Source: Cryobacterium shii
GTDB lineage: Bacteria > Actinomycetota > Actinomycetes > Actinomycetales > Microbacteriaceae
Direction: 5' to 3'
Assembly: GCF_004402595.1 (NCBI RefSeq)
Contig: NZ_SOFY01000056.1
Coordinates: forward strand, 23,285-81,539
DNA: 58,255 bases
The position numbers were made by a program, and so were the translations under genes. The notes beneath the pieces are model-generated. The model was not told the origin of the DNA. It did no database searches and worked only from the letters and a program-made list of their open reading frames with translations. Positions 18,981 through 26,126 of the stretch are shown in pieces. Every line of letters starts with the position of its first letter. The stretch's first letter is position 1.

Positions 18981-19478
18981 ATGCAGCGAGTTCTTGATAT
19001 CCGCATCACCAGTTGGTACTTCAAGCTCCTGTACGTCGTCGGAGCATGGCTAATCGGATTCCTAGCCCCAGGCCTCCTCACTGCACTGAACGCACCCGCG
19101 TTGGTCGGCAGCTTGCTAAGTACGGCGATCACTCTGGGAAGCGTCATCGTCGGTGCGAGGTTGTTCCGTGGCCGTGGGGAGCCGGTCGCTCCCCGGCGGC
19201 CTTGGTGGAAGATGACGGCCAGGCCGCTGCTCAGCCGCGTGCTCGGCATCATCTTCGTGCTGTTTCTGGCGTCAACATTGTTCCTCGTCGTTACCGCGAC
19301 TCTCGGGGTCGGCCGGTCAGTAGAGTCACTGGGGCGCATGACAATCCTCGACACGACAATCAGCGTCGTTCTCGCGGCAGTGCTGGCGTTCCTGTATCTG
19401 AATTCCGCTTTTCGCTTGGCGAAGATGCCTGCCCCAGTCCGAGAACCTAAGTTCAAACCGCGGCTGAAACTCAAATAG
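18981..19478 (+). CDS. Four-helix membrane protein, unknown function
   Basis: A 165-residue protein with hydrophobic segments at roughly residues 13-32, 37-57, 80-104 and 116-138 and a basic tail (EPKFKPRLKLK). The second loop carries RGRGEPVAPRRPWWK. The start is ATG MQRVLDIRI, preceded by GCGGGGG at good spacing; an upstream in-frame GTG would add 18 residues without a better site. Family not recognised. It probably sits in the cytoplasmic membrane. Confidence 0.7.
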   Translation: MQRVLDIRITSWYFKLLYVVGAWLIGFLAPGLLTALNAPALVGSLLSTAITLGSVIVGARLFRGRGEPVAPRRPWWKMTARPLLSRVLGIIFVLFLASTLFLVVTATLGVGRSVESLGRMTILDTTISVVLAAVLAFLYLNSAFRLAKMPAPVREPKFKPRLKLK

Positions 19479-19538
19479 ATAGGGTGGCATCAAGAATCGC
19501 CCGTGACCGATTAGCTGGATGTCTACAGACGGCAGATT

Positions 19539-19591
19539 CGGCGCGAATTTGCCGTGGTTCCGAAGTCTTGGGGGAGAGGCGCTTGGGAACG
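19539..19591. repeat. 53-bp dispersed hairpin repeat, copy 1
   Basis: Begins CGGCGCGAATTTGCCG and ends TTGGGAACG. It aligns without gaps to copies at 31870 and 34830. It contains CGGC/GCCG arms and a longer pairing GGTTCC with the terminal GGAAC. It is located between the four-helix membrane gene and the ASCH gene. Confidence 0.85.
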
Positions 19592-19635
19592 CCCTACGGC
19601 ACAGAGTCGCGAGCCTCGGCACCTAAAATCACCTC

Positions 19636-20073
19636 ATGACTAACCACGGCGAATTCCAGATTGCTGAGTTCGGTTTCGCGGGCCCACTTCGGGAGCGGCT
19701 GATCGCCGCAATCCTGGCCGGCACGAAGACCTCCACAAGTTCGACCCTCGTGGAGTACTCGATTGAGGACGAACAGTTGCCGACCATCGGGAACAAGCAG
19801 ACGGTCGTGGATTCCAACGAGGCCGCGGTAGCGATCATCCAGACGGTTGCGGTCGAGATTGTCCGGCTTGCTGACGTCGGCCTCGAGCATGTCCGCGACG
19901 AGGGCGAAGGATTCGACTCCGTAGCCGCCTGGCGCCGCGGTCACGAAGCCTTCTGGCACAGCACGGAGATGCGGGCCTTCCTCAACAGCCCAACCTTCAC
20001 AGTCGATGACGACACGCTCGTCGTGCTGGAGCGGTTCCAATTGATTGAGGCGCTCGGCCAAACAAACCGATAG
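19636..20073 (+). CDS. ASCH domain protein
   Basis: A 145-residue protein of ASCH type (a PUA-like beta-barrel thought to bind RNA or nucleic-acid bases). Family signs are LIAAILAGTKTSTSSTL near the N-terminus (the G-x-K loop), LPTIGNKQTVVDS, the AIIQTVAVEIVRLADV strand-helix, and the late WHSTEMRAF segment. Related E. coli YqfB is an amidohydrolase acting on N4-acetylcytidine, so a nucleoside role is possible. It is a single-gene cassette following the hairpin repeat. Confidence 0.85.
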   Translation: MTNHGEFQIAEFGFAGPLRERLIAAILAGTKTSTSSTLVEYSIEDEQLPTIGNKQTVVDSNEAAVAIIQTVAVEIVRLADVGLEHVRDEGEGFDSVAAWRRGHEAFWHSTEMRAFLNSPTFTVDDDTLVVLERFQLIEALGQTNR

Positions 20074-20107
20074 CCCTCAAACCGGCAGCCCGACGCCGTG
20101 CGGGCGA

Positions 20108-20644
20108 TTACTCGTGAACGTTGGCTTCTGGTGCGCTGAGTTTGCTCACGGTTCGGATCAGCGCCACGCGCGGCCAGGCTTCGAGCCCTCGCGCAGCTTC
20201 TGAATTCATTCGAGCGCTCATCGCCGGGCCCCATTCACGTGGCAAGAAAGCACGGAAGCCGAGGCGCTCGTAGTATGGCGCGTTCCACGGAACGTCTCGG
20301 AATGTGGTCAGCGTCACGGCGGGGAGTTCGCGTTCCCGTGCCCACGAGTCAGCCACGGCAATCAGTTGCGCTCCGATGCCCTGACGCGCGTGCTCCGGGT
20401 GGACCGTGACCTGCTCAATATGGGCAGCTCCGTCAACCTGCTCGAGGAGCACGTAGGCGACGATCACATCGTCGACCAGCCATACAAACGCTCCATGGTT
20501 CGTGACGAAGTGCTGGAAATCCTGCCTGCTGATCGGTTGATCATCGGCGATTATCGCCATGTTGATGTTGCGGAACATTTCGCCAGCAGCTCGCTCGATC
20601 TCGGTGATCCGGAAGTGGTCCTCGAGACTGGAAAGACGTCGCAC
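20108..20644 (-). CDS. GNAT acetyltransferase
   Basis: A 178-residue GNAT: ITEIERAAGEMFR at the N-terminus, IEQVTVHPEHARQGIGAQLI (acetyl-CoA loop), LTTFRDVPWNAPYYERLGF near the C-terminus. The GTG start follows GGGAGG with suitable spacing. The TFRDVPWNAPYYERLGF signature recurs in the GNAT at 31290-31811, so the two are related. The 3' end of this gene has a decayed relative just after the CAT-like gene (21.4 kb). The substrate is unknown; neighbours are resistance-like enzymes. Confidence 0.9.
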   Translation of the reverse strand: MRRLSSLEDHFRITEIERAAGEMFRNINMAIIADDQPISRQDFQHFVTNHGAFVWLVDDVIVAYVLLEQVDGAAHIEQVTVHPEHARQGIGAQLIAVADSWARERELPAVTLTTFRDVPWNAPYYERLGFRAFLPREWGPAMSARMNSEAARGLEAWPRVALIRTVSKLSAPEANVHE

Positions 20645-20740
20645 CGTTCGATCCTCCCACTCCAGCTCAGGACCTACCCGTAGGTCGAACGTTCACTGGG
20701 CTGACCGATGGGGAGGGGGGCCAGCCTTAGGCTCGTGGGC

Positions 20741-21397
20741 ATGACAGAAGCGCGCGCGATCGATCTGGACAAGTGGCCTCGGCGGGAGCACTTCGAGCAC
20801 TACCTCACGCGCGTCGAGTGCACTTACGCCATCACGGTGGAACTCGACGTCACGGAGATGGTGGCGGCGCTCCGCGTCGTTCCGTGGAAAAGTTATATCG
20901 CGCAGATCTGGGCCATTGCCTCAGTAGTGAATCGTCACGTCGAGTTTCGGATGACCCTCACTGGCGAGAAGGTCCCGGCGACCTGGGATGTTGTGCACCC
21001 TGCGTTCACCGTTTTCAACCCCGAGCGAGAGACGTTTGCCAACGTCTGGTCTCCCTTCCACGCTGACTTCTCGACCTTCCACCAGCAGGCGGTCGACGTC
21101 TTGGCTAGATACCGTAATGCCACGTCGTTTCAGCCGCAGCCGGATATGCCCGCAAATGTGTTTGACATATCGAGCATCCCGTGGACGTCATTCACTGGGT
21201 TCAGTTTGCAGATACGCGACGGCTGGAAGCATCTCTTGCCTATATTCACCCTGGGTCGGTACCGGGAGACTGGGGGGCGAACCGTGATGCCTGTCGCCAT
21301 TCAGGTGCACCATGCGGCGGCTGACGGTTTCCATACGGCTCGCCTTGTTCAAGAATTGCAAGCGCTCTTTTCCGACCCGTCGTGGCTCTCCAAATAA
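20741..21397 (+). CDS. CatA-like O-acetyltransferase (chloramphenicol acetyltransferase family)
   Basis: A 218-residue protein, the normal CAT length. The catalytic motif QVHHAAADGFH is intact, with His191 as general base and Asp195. N-terminal DLDKWPRREHFEHYLTRVEC matches the CAT start (W.R..HF..Y). CAT transfers acetyl from acetyl-CoA to chloramphenicol as a cytoplasmic trimer. Whether this divergent member accepts chloramphenicol cannot be told from sequence. Start at ATG MTEARAID. No attenuator-type leader was seen. Confidence 0.88.
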   Translation: MTEARAIDLDKWPRREHFEHYLTRVECTYAITVELDVTEMVAALRVVPWKSYIAQIWAIASVVNRHVEFRMTLTGEKVPATWDVVHPAFTVFNPERETFANVWSPFHADFSTFHQQAVDVLARYRNATSFQPQPDMPANVFDISSIPWTSFTGFSLQIRDGWKHLLPIFTLGRYRETGGRTVMPVAIQVHHAAADGFHTARLVQELQALFSDPSWLSK

Positions 21398-21407
21398 CGA
21401 ACCCTCA

Positions 21408-21477
21408 GCGGGCGATTATCAGTGAACGTCGACTTATGCTGTGCCGAGTTTCCTCGCGGGTCGGTTCATCGTCACAG
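21408..21477. repeat. Relic of a GNAT 3' end (duplicate of 20100-20170)
   Basis: The segment starting GCGGGCGATTATCAGTGAAC aligns with GCGGGCGATTACTCGTGAAC at the 3' end of the minus-strand GNAT gene 1.3 kb to the left. Similarity continues through the coding region (GAGTTT.CTC.CGG, then TCGG.TCA.CG.CAC). It is a leftover gene end next to the GAACCCTCAGCGGG boundary motif. Confidence 0.6.
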
Positions 21478-21561
21478 GGAAGCTACAGGCGGACGTTCGC
21501 AGGCAGCAGTTGCTCTTCCGACTGCCAAGTCCTCCCATAGCCGGTGCCCCCTCGCTTGTTG

Positions 21562-21578
21562 CTTAACTTGTGGTTAAG
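21562..21578. promoter_or_regulatory. Candidate operator CTTAAC-N5-GTTAAG
   Basis: A perfect 6-bp inverted repeat centred about 25 bp upstream of the ATG of the first membrane-protein/winged-helix operon, in AT-richer DNA. It probably overlaps the promoter and is a good candidate binding site for the operon's own regulator. Confidence 0.5.
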
Positions 21579-21594
21579 TGAAATGCTCAACTGC

Positions 21595-22062
21595 ATGGAA
21601 AGTAATTCGATCGAGCACGAGACTCCGGCTGTGGCGCAAGCCTCCCTTGACGCAATAGTTGCCGATCGGCAGAAGCTGGCTAGCCGAACTCAAGCTCCTG
21701 CTTGGTACTACCCGGTGCTCGGGCTCGTGACTGCTGCGATCGTTGGCTCCCCGGCCATCAATAGTCCGGTTTGGAGAGCCACTGTCATCGCTGGCGCTTG
21801 CGCCGTGATCGTGTTCCTGGAAGTCGCGCACAGGAAGAGCACAGGACTTTCCACGAACCGTATCCCTGGCCCCCGAAGCTTGCTCGTCCTGATCGGTATC
21901 GGAGTTCTGGTGCTGGTCATGCTCTTCGTCTCCGCCCTGCTCACTGTCGCTGGACAGCACGCGTGGATCGTGGCCACGGCCACCTTCGGCTTCCTCACGA
22001 TGTTTCCAAGCGGCCTGTTCTACGACCGGATCTATGGCGCGGAGCTCCGACGTGGGCTCTGA
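21595..22062 (+). CDS. Membrane protein of duplicated membrane/winged-helix operon, copy 1
   Basis: A 155-residue protein: a soluble N-terminal helix (SLDAIVADRQKLASRTQAPA), then four hydrophobic segments (YYPVLGLVTAAIVGSP, WRATVIAGACAVIVFLEVA, LLVLIGIGVLVLVMLFVSAL, WIVATATFGFLTMFPSGLF). It is paralogous in layout and in its first residues (MESNS versus MENNL) to the gene at 22474. Its last 11 bases overlap the following regulator gene. Probably a small integral-membrane partner whose expression is set by that regulator; function unknown. Confidence 0.75.
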   Translation: MESNSIEHETPAVAQASLDAIVADRQKLASRTQAPAWYYPVLGLVTAAIVGSPAINSPVWRATVIAGACAVIVFLEVAHRKSTGLSTNRIPGPRSLLVLIGIGVLVLVMLFVSALLTVAGQHAWIVATATFGFLTMFPSGLFYDRIYGAELRRGL

Positions 22063-22393
22063 CGCGCACTTCGACGAGTCAATCCATGCGCCGACTCGGC
22101 TGCGGCTGTGCGCCATGCTCCGGCCCGTCGACTCCGCTGAATTCGCCACCCTGACCTCTGCCCTCGGAGTCAGCGAAGCGAACCTCTCCAAAACCATCCG
22201 GAATCTCGTGGAGCTCGGCTACATCACCACCTCCAAACACTCATCACCTGACCGGAGTGACTTCCGCCGGCGGACGAATGTGTCTCTCACCAGTCGTGGG
22301 CGACAGGCTTTTGATCAGCACCTCGCGGCACTCCAAGAAATCGCCAACTCGGCACGCTCTGCCCAGACCCCCATCGCGCCGACGGGCGGGTAA
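22052..22393 (+). CDS. Winged-helix transcriptional regulator, copy 1
   Basis: A 113-residue DNA-binding protein with a MarR/HTH_34-like winged helix: HAPTRLRLCAMLR, FATLTSALGVSEANLSKTIR (recognition helix region), NLVELGYITTSKHS, and a wing RTNVSLTSRGRQAFDQHL. The GTG at 22052 is chosen because the resulting overlap with the upstream gene is 11 bp, exactly as in the paralogous pair, and GGAG lies upstream; an ATG at 22034 is possible. Likely an autoregulator of the operon. Confidence 0.82.
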   Translation: MGSDAHFDESIHAPTRLRLCAMLRPVDSAEFATLTSALGVSEANLSKTIRNLVELGYITTSKHSSPDRSDFRRRTNVSLTSRGRQAFDQHLAALQEIANSARSAQTPIAPTGG

Positions 22394-22428
22394 CGGATTC
22401 AGTCGAGGACCCTTGGCACTGTCTAGCC

Positions 22429-22459
22429 CAAGTCACTTGCAGTTGCGGAAAATGACTTG
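22429..22459. promoter_or_regulatory. Candidate operator CAAGTCA-N17-TGACTTG with promoter
   Basis: Perfect 7-bp inverted arms sit directly upstream of the second membrane/winged-helix operon. A TTGCAG (22437) and TAGACT (22461) pair 18 bp apart overlaps the right arm and could be the -35/-10. The transcript would then start only a few bases before the ATG at 22474. Confidence 0.5.
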
Positions 22460-22473
22460 ATAGACTTACCGTT

Positions 22474-22944
22474 ATGGAAAACAACTTGACGCCGAAAGGG
22501 CCAGATGACGCCCGAGTCGTATCCGGGCTCCTTGAGGAACTCCAAGCTGACCGGGCCCGTCTTGTTGAGAGGGTCCGGGCCCCGAAATGGCTCGCACCTG
22601 GATTCGGACTCATCGCAGCCAGCTACGTGATGACACCCGCGTTCCCCGGTGAAGGCGCCGGGGACTTCGTACTGAGCACGGCTCTTGTTGCCGGAATTCT
22701 GTTGGTGGCCCTGTCGTACCGGGTCACAGGCATCAAATTCACGCGGTTTGGGGTGCAGGCGTGGGCGGCATTCGCCGCCGCAGTGGTGGGCACGCTCGCC
22801 CTCTTCAGCGTCTCCCTGGGGCTCGCCGCCACAGGCTTGATCTGGTGGATTGCGGTTCCGGCAGTCGTGGCCTTTGTATGGGTCTTCTGGCTCGCGAGCC
22901 TGATCTTCTCGTCGATGCGAGAGCGTCTTCGCCATGTCCGCTGA
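22474..22944 (+). CDS. Membrane protein of duplicated membrane/winged-helix operon, copy 2
   Basis: A 156-residue protein with the same plan as its neighbour: a helical soluble N-terminus (SGLLEELQADRARLVERVRA), then four transmembrane segments ending with a basic tail (SSMRERLRHVR). Sequence similarity to copy 1 is modest but collinear (AP.W..P..GL..A). It ends with an 11-bp overlap into the next regulator gene. The pair probably arose by tandem duplication followed by divergence. Confidence 0.75.
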   Translation: MENNLTPKGPDDARVVSGLLEELQADRARLVERVRAPKWLAPGFGLIAASYVMTPAFPGEGAGDFVLSTALVAGILLVALSYRVTGIKFTRFGVQAWAAFAAAVVGTLALFSVSLGLAATGLIWWIAVPAVVAFVWVFWLASLIFSSMRERLRHVR

Positions 22945-23263
22945 TGGTATTTTCAACGAGATCATTCATGCACCCCTGCGATTGCGGATATGCGGACTCC
23001 TCCGCTCGGTCGATGAGCTGGACTTCGCCGTACTCCGCGACACGCTCGGCGTCAGCGACGCCACGCTCTCGAAGCAATCGAAGGCACTCATTGACGCCGG
23101 CTTCGTCAGCGTCACCAAGAAGACGTCAGCATCGCGCGACGACTCCCGCCGCATCACCTGGCTTCGCCTCACCGCAACAGGTAGAAGCGCGTTCGACGAC
23201 CACGTTCGTGCGTTGAGGAAGATTGCAGTTGGCTTCGAGCACCTCGACAACGCGAACTCTTGA
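22934..23263 (+). CDS. Winged-helix transcriptional regulator, copy 2
   Basis: A 109-residue protein: FNEIIHAPLRLRICGLLRSV, then LDFAVLRDTLGVSDATLSKQ and SKALIDAGFVSVTKKTSA, with the wing RRITWLRLTATGRSAFDDHV. It is clearly paralogous to the regulator at 22052 (HAP.RLR.C..LR, LGVS.A.LSK, T..GR.AFD.H). It probably binds the CAAGTCA/TGACTTG operator upstream of its operon. No effector-binding domain is present; regulation may come through the membrane partner. Confidence 0.85.
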   Translation: MSADGIFNEIIHAPLRLRICGLLRSVDELDFAVLRDTLGVSDATLSKQSKALIDAGFVSVTKKTSASRDDSRRITWLRLTATGRSAFDDHVRALRKIAVGFEHLDNANS

Positions 23264-23332
23264 TCCTGAGGCGCCCTGCTGAAGGCTTTAGACCTCTGAT
23301 CCTTTGCGGAACCCCCTGCGGGACTGGGATGC

Positions 23333-24115
23333 ATGCAGCGTCATGCGAAGCTTGGCGACGTGAGTGAAAAGCTGGATGGCGGATTCGATGGCGGCGCGCT
23401 TCTAATAGATGGAACCGTGCGCCGGGTTCCTGGCCCGTGGACCCCGGCCGTGAACGCCCTCTTGCAACATTTGGCCGACAAAGGGTTTATCGGGGCACCG
23501 CGCCCGCTTGGGACCGACGCACAGGGTCGGACTGTCGTTAGCTTTCTCGAGGGTAGGACCGTGGGTAACGTCCGCCCGTGGCCGCAGTGGACGCACAGCG
23601 AAGAGGCGCTCCTGGACGTCGGCGACTGGCTCAGGCGCTACCACTCGGCGGTCGCCGACTTCGTCCCGCCCGCAGGCTCGATGTGGCGCGAGGGCCAAGT
23701 CTGGGAGCCTGGCCTGATCATCGGTCACAACGACGCGGCGCCCTACAACTCAGTCTGGGATGAAGACGGACTGGTGGGTTTTGTGGACTGGGACATGGCC
23801 GGCCCGACCACGTACGCCGGGGACCTTGCCTGGGTCGCATTCTCCTGGGTGCCGCTCCACGCTCGACAGCTCGTGCTGGAGGAAGGATTCACTGCCTTCG
23901 GCGAGCGTCGGGCACGCCTCGAGTCCTTCCTTCGGGCCTACAAGTGGGATGGTACTGCCAACGATGTTCTGGAGCTCATCCGTCAACGAGTACAGAGGCA
24001 ACTCGACATCATCCGCTCAGTGGCGGCTGATGGCGATGTGACATACCAGCGGATGCTCGCCCACGGAGTCGACCGGAATCTCGAAGCCGCGTTGGGCGAT
24101 CTCAGCACTGTTTGA
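23333..24115 (+). CDS. Phosphotransferase, aminoglycoside phosphotransferase (APH) fold
   Basis: A 260-residue APH/choline-kinase-type protein. The Brenner motif is GHNDAAPYNSVW (catalytic Asp, metal-binding Asn) and the DFG-equivalent is GFVDWDMAGP, followed by DLAWVAFSWVPL. These enzymes transfer ATP gamma-phosphate to antibiotics or small alcohols in the cytoplasm. The N-lobe is short and the Lys in it is not obvious. A GTG nine codons downstream is an alternative start. The resistance-like setting (CAT, APH, GNATs) is suggestive, but the substrate is unknown. Confidence 0.88.
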   Translation: MQRHAKLGDVSEKLDGGFDGGALLIDGTVRRVPGPWTPAVNALLQHLADKGFIGAPRPLGTDAQGRTVVSFLEGRTVGNVRPWPQWTHSEEALLDVGDWLRRYHSAVADFVPPAGSMWREGQVWEPGLIIGHNDAAPYNSVWDEDGLVGFVDWDMAGPTTYAGDLAWVAFSWVPLHARQLVLEEGFTAFGERRARLESFLRAYKWDGTANDVLELIRQRVQRQLDIIRSVAADGDVTYQRMLAHGVDRNLEAALGDLSTV

Positions 24116-24181
24116 CACCTCGTCACAAATCCAGGCTCATTAAGGAAATCCTGATGGGTTGGGCGGAATAGGATCGTCGGC

Positions 24182-24643
24182 ATGACCCGTGTTGTCTTCA
24201 TGTGTGGCCCAGCCGGTTCAGGCAAGTCCACGGTTGCACGCGAGCTTGAGTCTGGCGGCATGGCGCGGCTGTCCTTCGACGAGGAAGCCTGGCTGCGGGG
24301 TATTCAATCCCAACCCTTGGCCGAGAAAGTCCGGCTCGAGATTGAAAGCCACCTGCGCCAGAGACTTCTCGACCTTGTGATGAAACAGACCGATGTGGTG
24401 CTGGACTACTCCTTCTGTTCCCGACGCATGCGCGAGGACTACCGCGCCATCCTCCGGCCGCTGGGAGTCGAGCCGGAGACGATCTATCTGGCGACTCCGC
24501 GAAAGGTGGCCTTGGCTCGTGTCCGCGCGCGGGCGGGGCAGGAGCCGAATGACGTCCAACTGCCCGATGATCTGGCGGCCGCTTACTTCGATCACTTTGA
24601 GGTTCCCACCCCTGATGAGGGCCCCTTGACCGTGGTCGCATAG
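24182..24643 (+). CDS. P-loop kinase-type ATPase
   Basis: A 153-residue AAA_33/zeta-toxin-like kinase. Walker A is GPAGSGKST (residues 9-17); RLSFDEEAWLRG carries a likely catalytic Asp; VVLDYSFCSRRMREDYR resembles the D.SF..R substrate motif; ATPRKVALARVRARAGQEPN gives the LID Arg residues. It probably phosphorylates a small molecule such as an antibiotic or sugar. It is a single-gene cassette directly after the APH-like kinase. Confidence 0.85.
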   Translation: MTRVVFMCGPAGSGKSTVARELESGGMARLSFDEEAWLRGIQSQPLAEKVRLEIESHLRQRLLDLVMKQTDVVLDYSFCSRRMREDYRAILRPLGVEPETIYLATPRKVALARVRARAGQEPNDVQLPDDLAAAYFDHFEVPTPDEGPLTVVA

Positions 24644-24679
24644 GCTCGGCGCTTCACCCGGGATGCCATTGGGGAACCC

Positions 24680-25441
24680 TCAGTGCGTCATTTTGGGTAC
24701 CCGGTTACACGTTGCTTCGCCAACTCGTGCCGCAGCCCTGTTGGCTTCGTTGAGCCCCGGGGATTCGAGGAGCGCGACCAAGTCGAGGCCGAGAAGTGCG
24801 GAGCGAAATGCTCCCTCTGTTGTCGTGCCGTAGGTCTGACACAGCGCCTCAATCTCGGGTTCGGCGTTGTTCCGATTCGATGTTGCCGCTCGAAGATCGG
24901 CCAGTCTGACTGTTTCAAGATAATCGTCGACGATGGCGTCCGGTTCCGTGTCAATGGCAGCGAGGAGCAGCATCGCGATGAGTCCGGATCTATCTCGTCC
25001 GCCCATGCAATGAAAGAGAACGCCGCCTTCTGGCGCGCTGGCCAACGCGGACAGGACAGCGACGCTACGCTCGGGCATCGCCTCAAGATGCGGCAAGAAG
25101 TACAGGGCCGTGCCGCTGAGCCCATTGCTCCAGAAGTCCTTCCAGAAAACGGCATCATCGAGGCCGTCCAGATCGACTGGGAGAGTAGTCAGCCACTCGG
25201 TCCACGGCTGGGTGTCCCGCGCCCGTTCTCCTGCCTGGCGGAGGTCGACGATGGTGCGGATGCCGGCTTCATGCACTTGGCCCCACCCCGCCGGGGTAAC
25301 CCAGTCAACATTCTCGGAACGGAAGAAAACGTTTCTGGGAGTCAGTGCTCCATTTTGACGGGGGAGGCCACCGAGATCGCGTGCGTTCACCAAACCTTCG
25401 ACCCGAAGAGCCCGGCCCTCATGTTCCGCCTCGTTGACCAT
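24680..25441 (-). CDS. Tyrosine/dual-specificity protein phosphatase (Y_phosphatase3 type)
   Basis: A 253-residue protein with N-terminal VNARDLGGLPRQNGALTPRN and FRSENV (the family's NFRD.GG and RS motifs), TIVDLRQAGERA, and the P-loop HCMGGRDRSG with nucleophile Cys145 and Arg151 (HCx5R). Such phosphatases act on phosphotyrosine, phosphoinositides or small phosphates, and relatives are secreted by mycobacteria. No signal peptide is seen here. The boundary motif GGGGAACCCTCAG lies just beyond its stop. Confidence 0.92.
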   Translation of the reverse strand: MVNEAEHEGRALRVEGLVNARDLGGLPRQNGALTPRNVFFRSENVDWVTPAGWGQVHEAGIRTIVDLRQAGERARDTQPWTEWLTTLPVDLDGLDDAVFWKDFWSNGLSGTALYFLPHLEAMPERSVAVLSALASAPEGGVLFHCMGGRDRSGLIAMLLLAAIDTEPDAIVDDYLETVRLADLRAATSNRNNAEPEIEALCQTYGTTTEGAFRSALLGLDLVALLESPGLNEANRAAARVGEATCNRVPKMTH

Positions 25442-25526
25442 GGGCTCAGCTTAGGAGCGAAAGGACGCTCGAGTTATCGCGCAATAGTCATTGCGCAATA
25501 ACTGTTGTTCTTATAGGGTCAGCAGT

Positions 25527-26114
25527 ATGACCCCCCGCGACTCCTCACGCACCACGCTCAGCTCGGCCGCCTCCATGCGGGTCCTCGCGCATCCGACCCG
25601 GCTGCGTCTGCTCGGCCTGCTGCGCGAACGCGGCCCGTTGACCGCTGCCCAGCTTGGCGACGTCGTCGATGAGGCTCCCGGTACCATCAGCTACCACCTC
25701 GGCAAGCTTGCCTCCATTGCCCTGATCGAGCCCGCCGAGGCCCAGAGCACTGACCACCGCGAACGCTGGTGGAAGGCCACGACCCTGCTGACCAGCTGGG
25801 AGCCCGCCGATCTGCTCGACGACCCCGACAAACTCGCGGCGTCATCCGTTCTGCAGAAGTCGATTGCCCAGGCCTACGCCGCCCGGTTCACCGACTACAT
25901 CGACGCGACGCCTGCCCTGCCCCGCGAGTGGGTCGCGGCGGGCGCGAGCGGGGACCGCAGCCTGCGTCTAACGGTCGAAGAACTGGGCACCATGCGTACC
26001 GAGCTCGAAGCCTTGGTCACCCGGTGGGTCGACGCGAGCGCCGCTCACGACCCGGCGACGGCCGATGGCGCCGAGCCTGTGGTGCTGGTCTACCAGGCCT
26101 ATCGCCGCCCCTGA
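25527..26114 (+). CDS. ArsR-type HTH transcriptional regulator
   Basis: A 195-residue protein. The winged helix is LAHPTRLRLLGLLRERGPLT, then AAQLGDVVDEAPGTISYHLG and KLASIALIEP. A C-terminal helical region of over 100 residues (QKSIAQAYAARFTDYIDATP, VEELGTMRTELEALVTRWVD) probably serves dimerisation or ligand sensing. Start at ATG MTPRDSSRT. It is followed after 12 bp by an MFS exporter gene; this regulator-transporter order indicates control of the exporter. The AT-rich segment around 25480-25510 likely holds the promoter. Confidence 0.9.
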   Translation: MTPRDSSRTTLSSAASMRVLAHPTRLRLLGLLRERGPLTAAQLGDVVDEAPGTISYHLGKLASIALIEPAEAQSTDHRERWWKATTLLTSWEPADLLDDPDKLAASSVLQKSIAQAYAARFTDYIDATPALPREWVAAGASGDRSLRLTVEELGTMRTELEALVTRWVDASAAHDPATADGAEPVVLVYQAYRRP

Positions 26115-26126
26115 GTCAGACCGCCG

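Noticed and set aside
19594..20061. 155-codon minus-strand open frame opposite the ASCH gene
   Set aside because: The plus-strand frame carries the ASCH motifs and starts with a clean ATG; the minus frame has no recognisable features.
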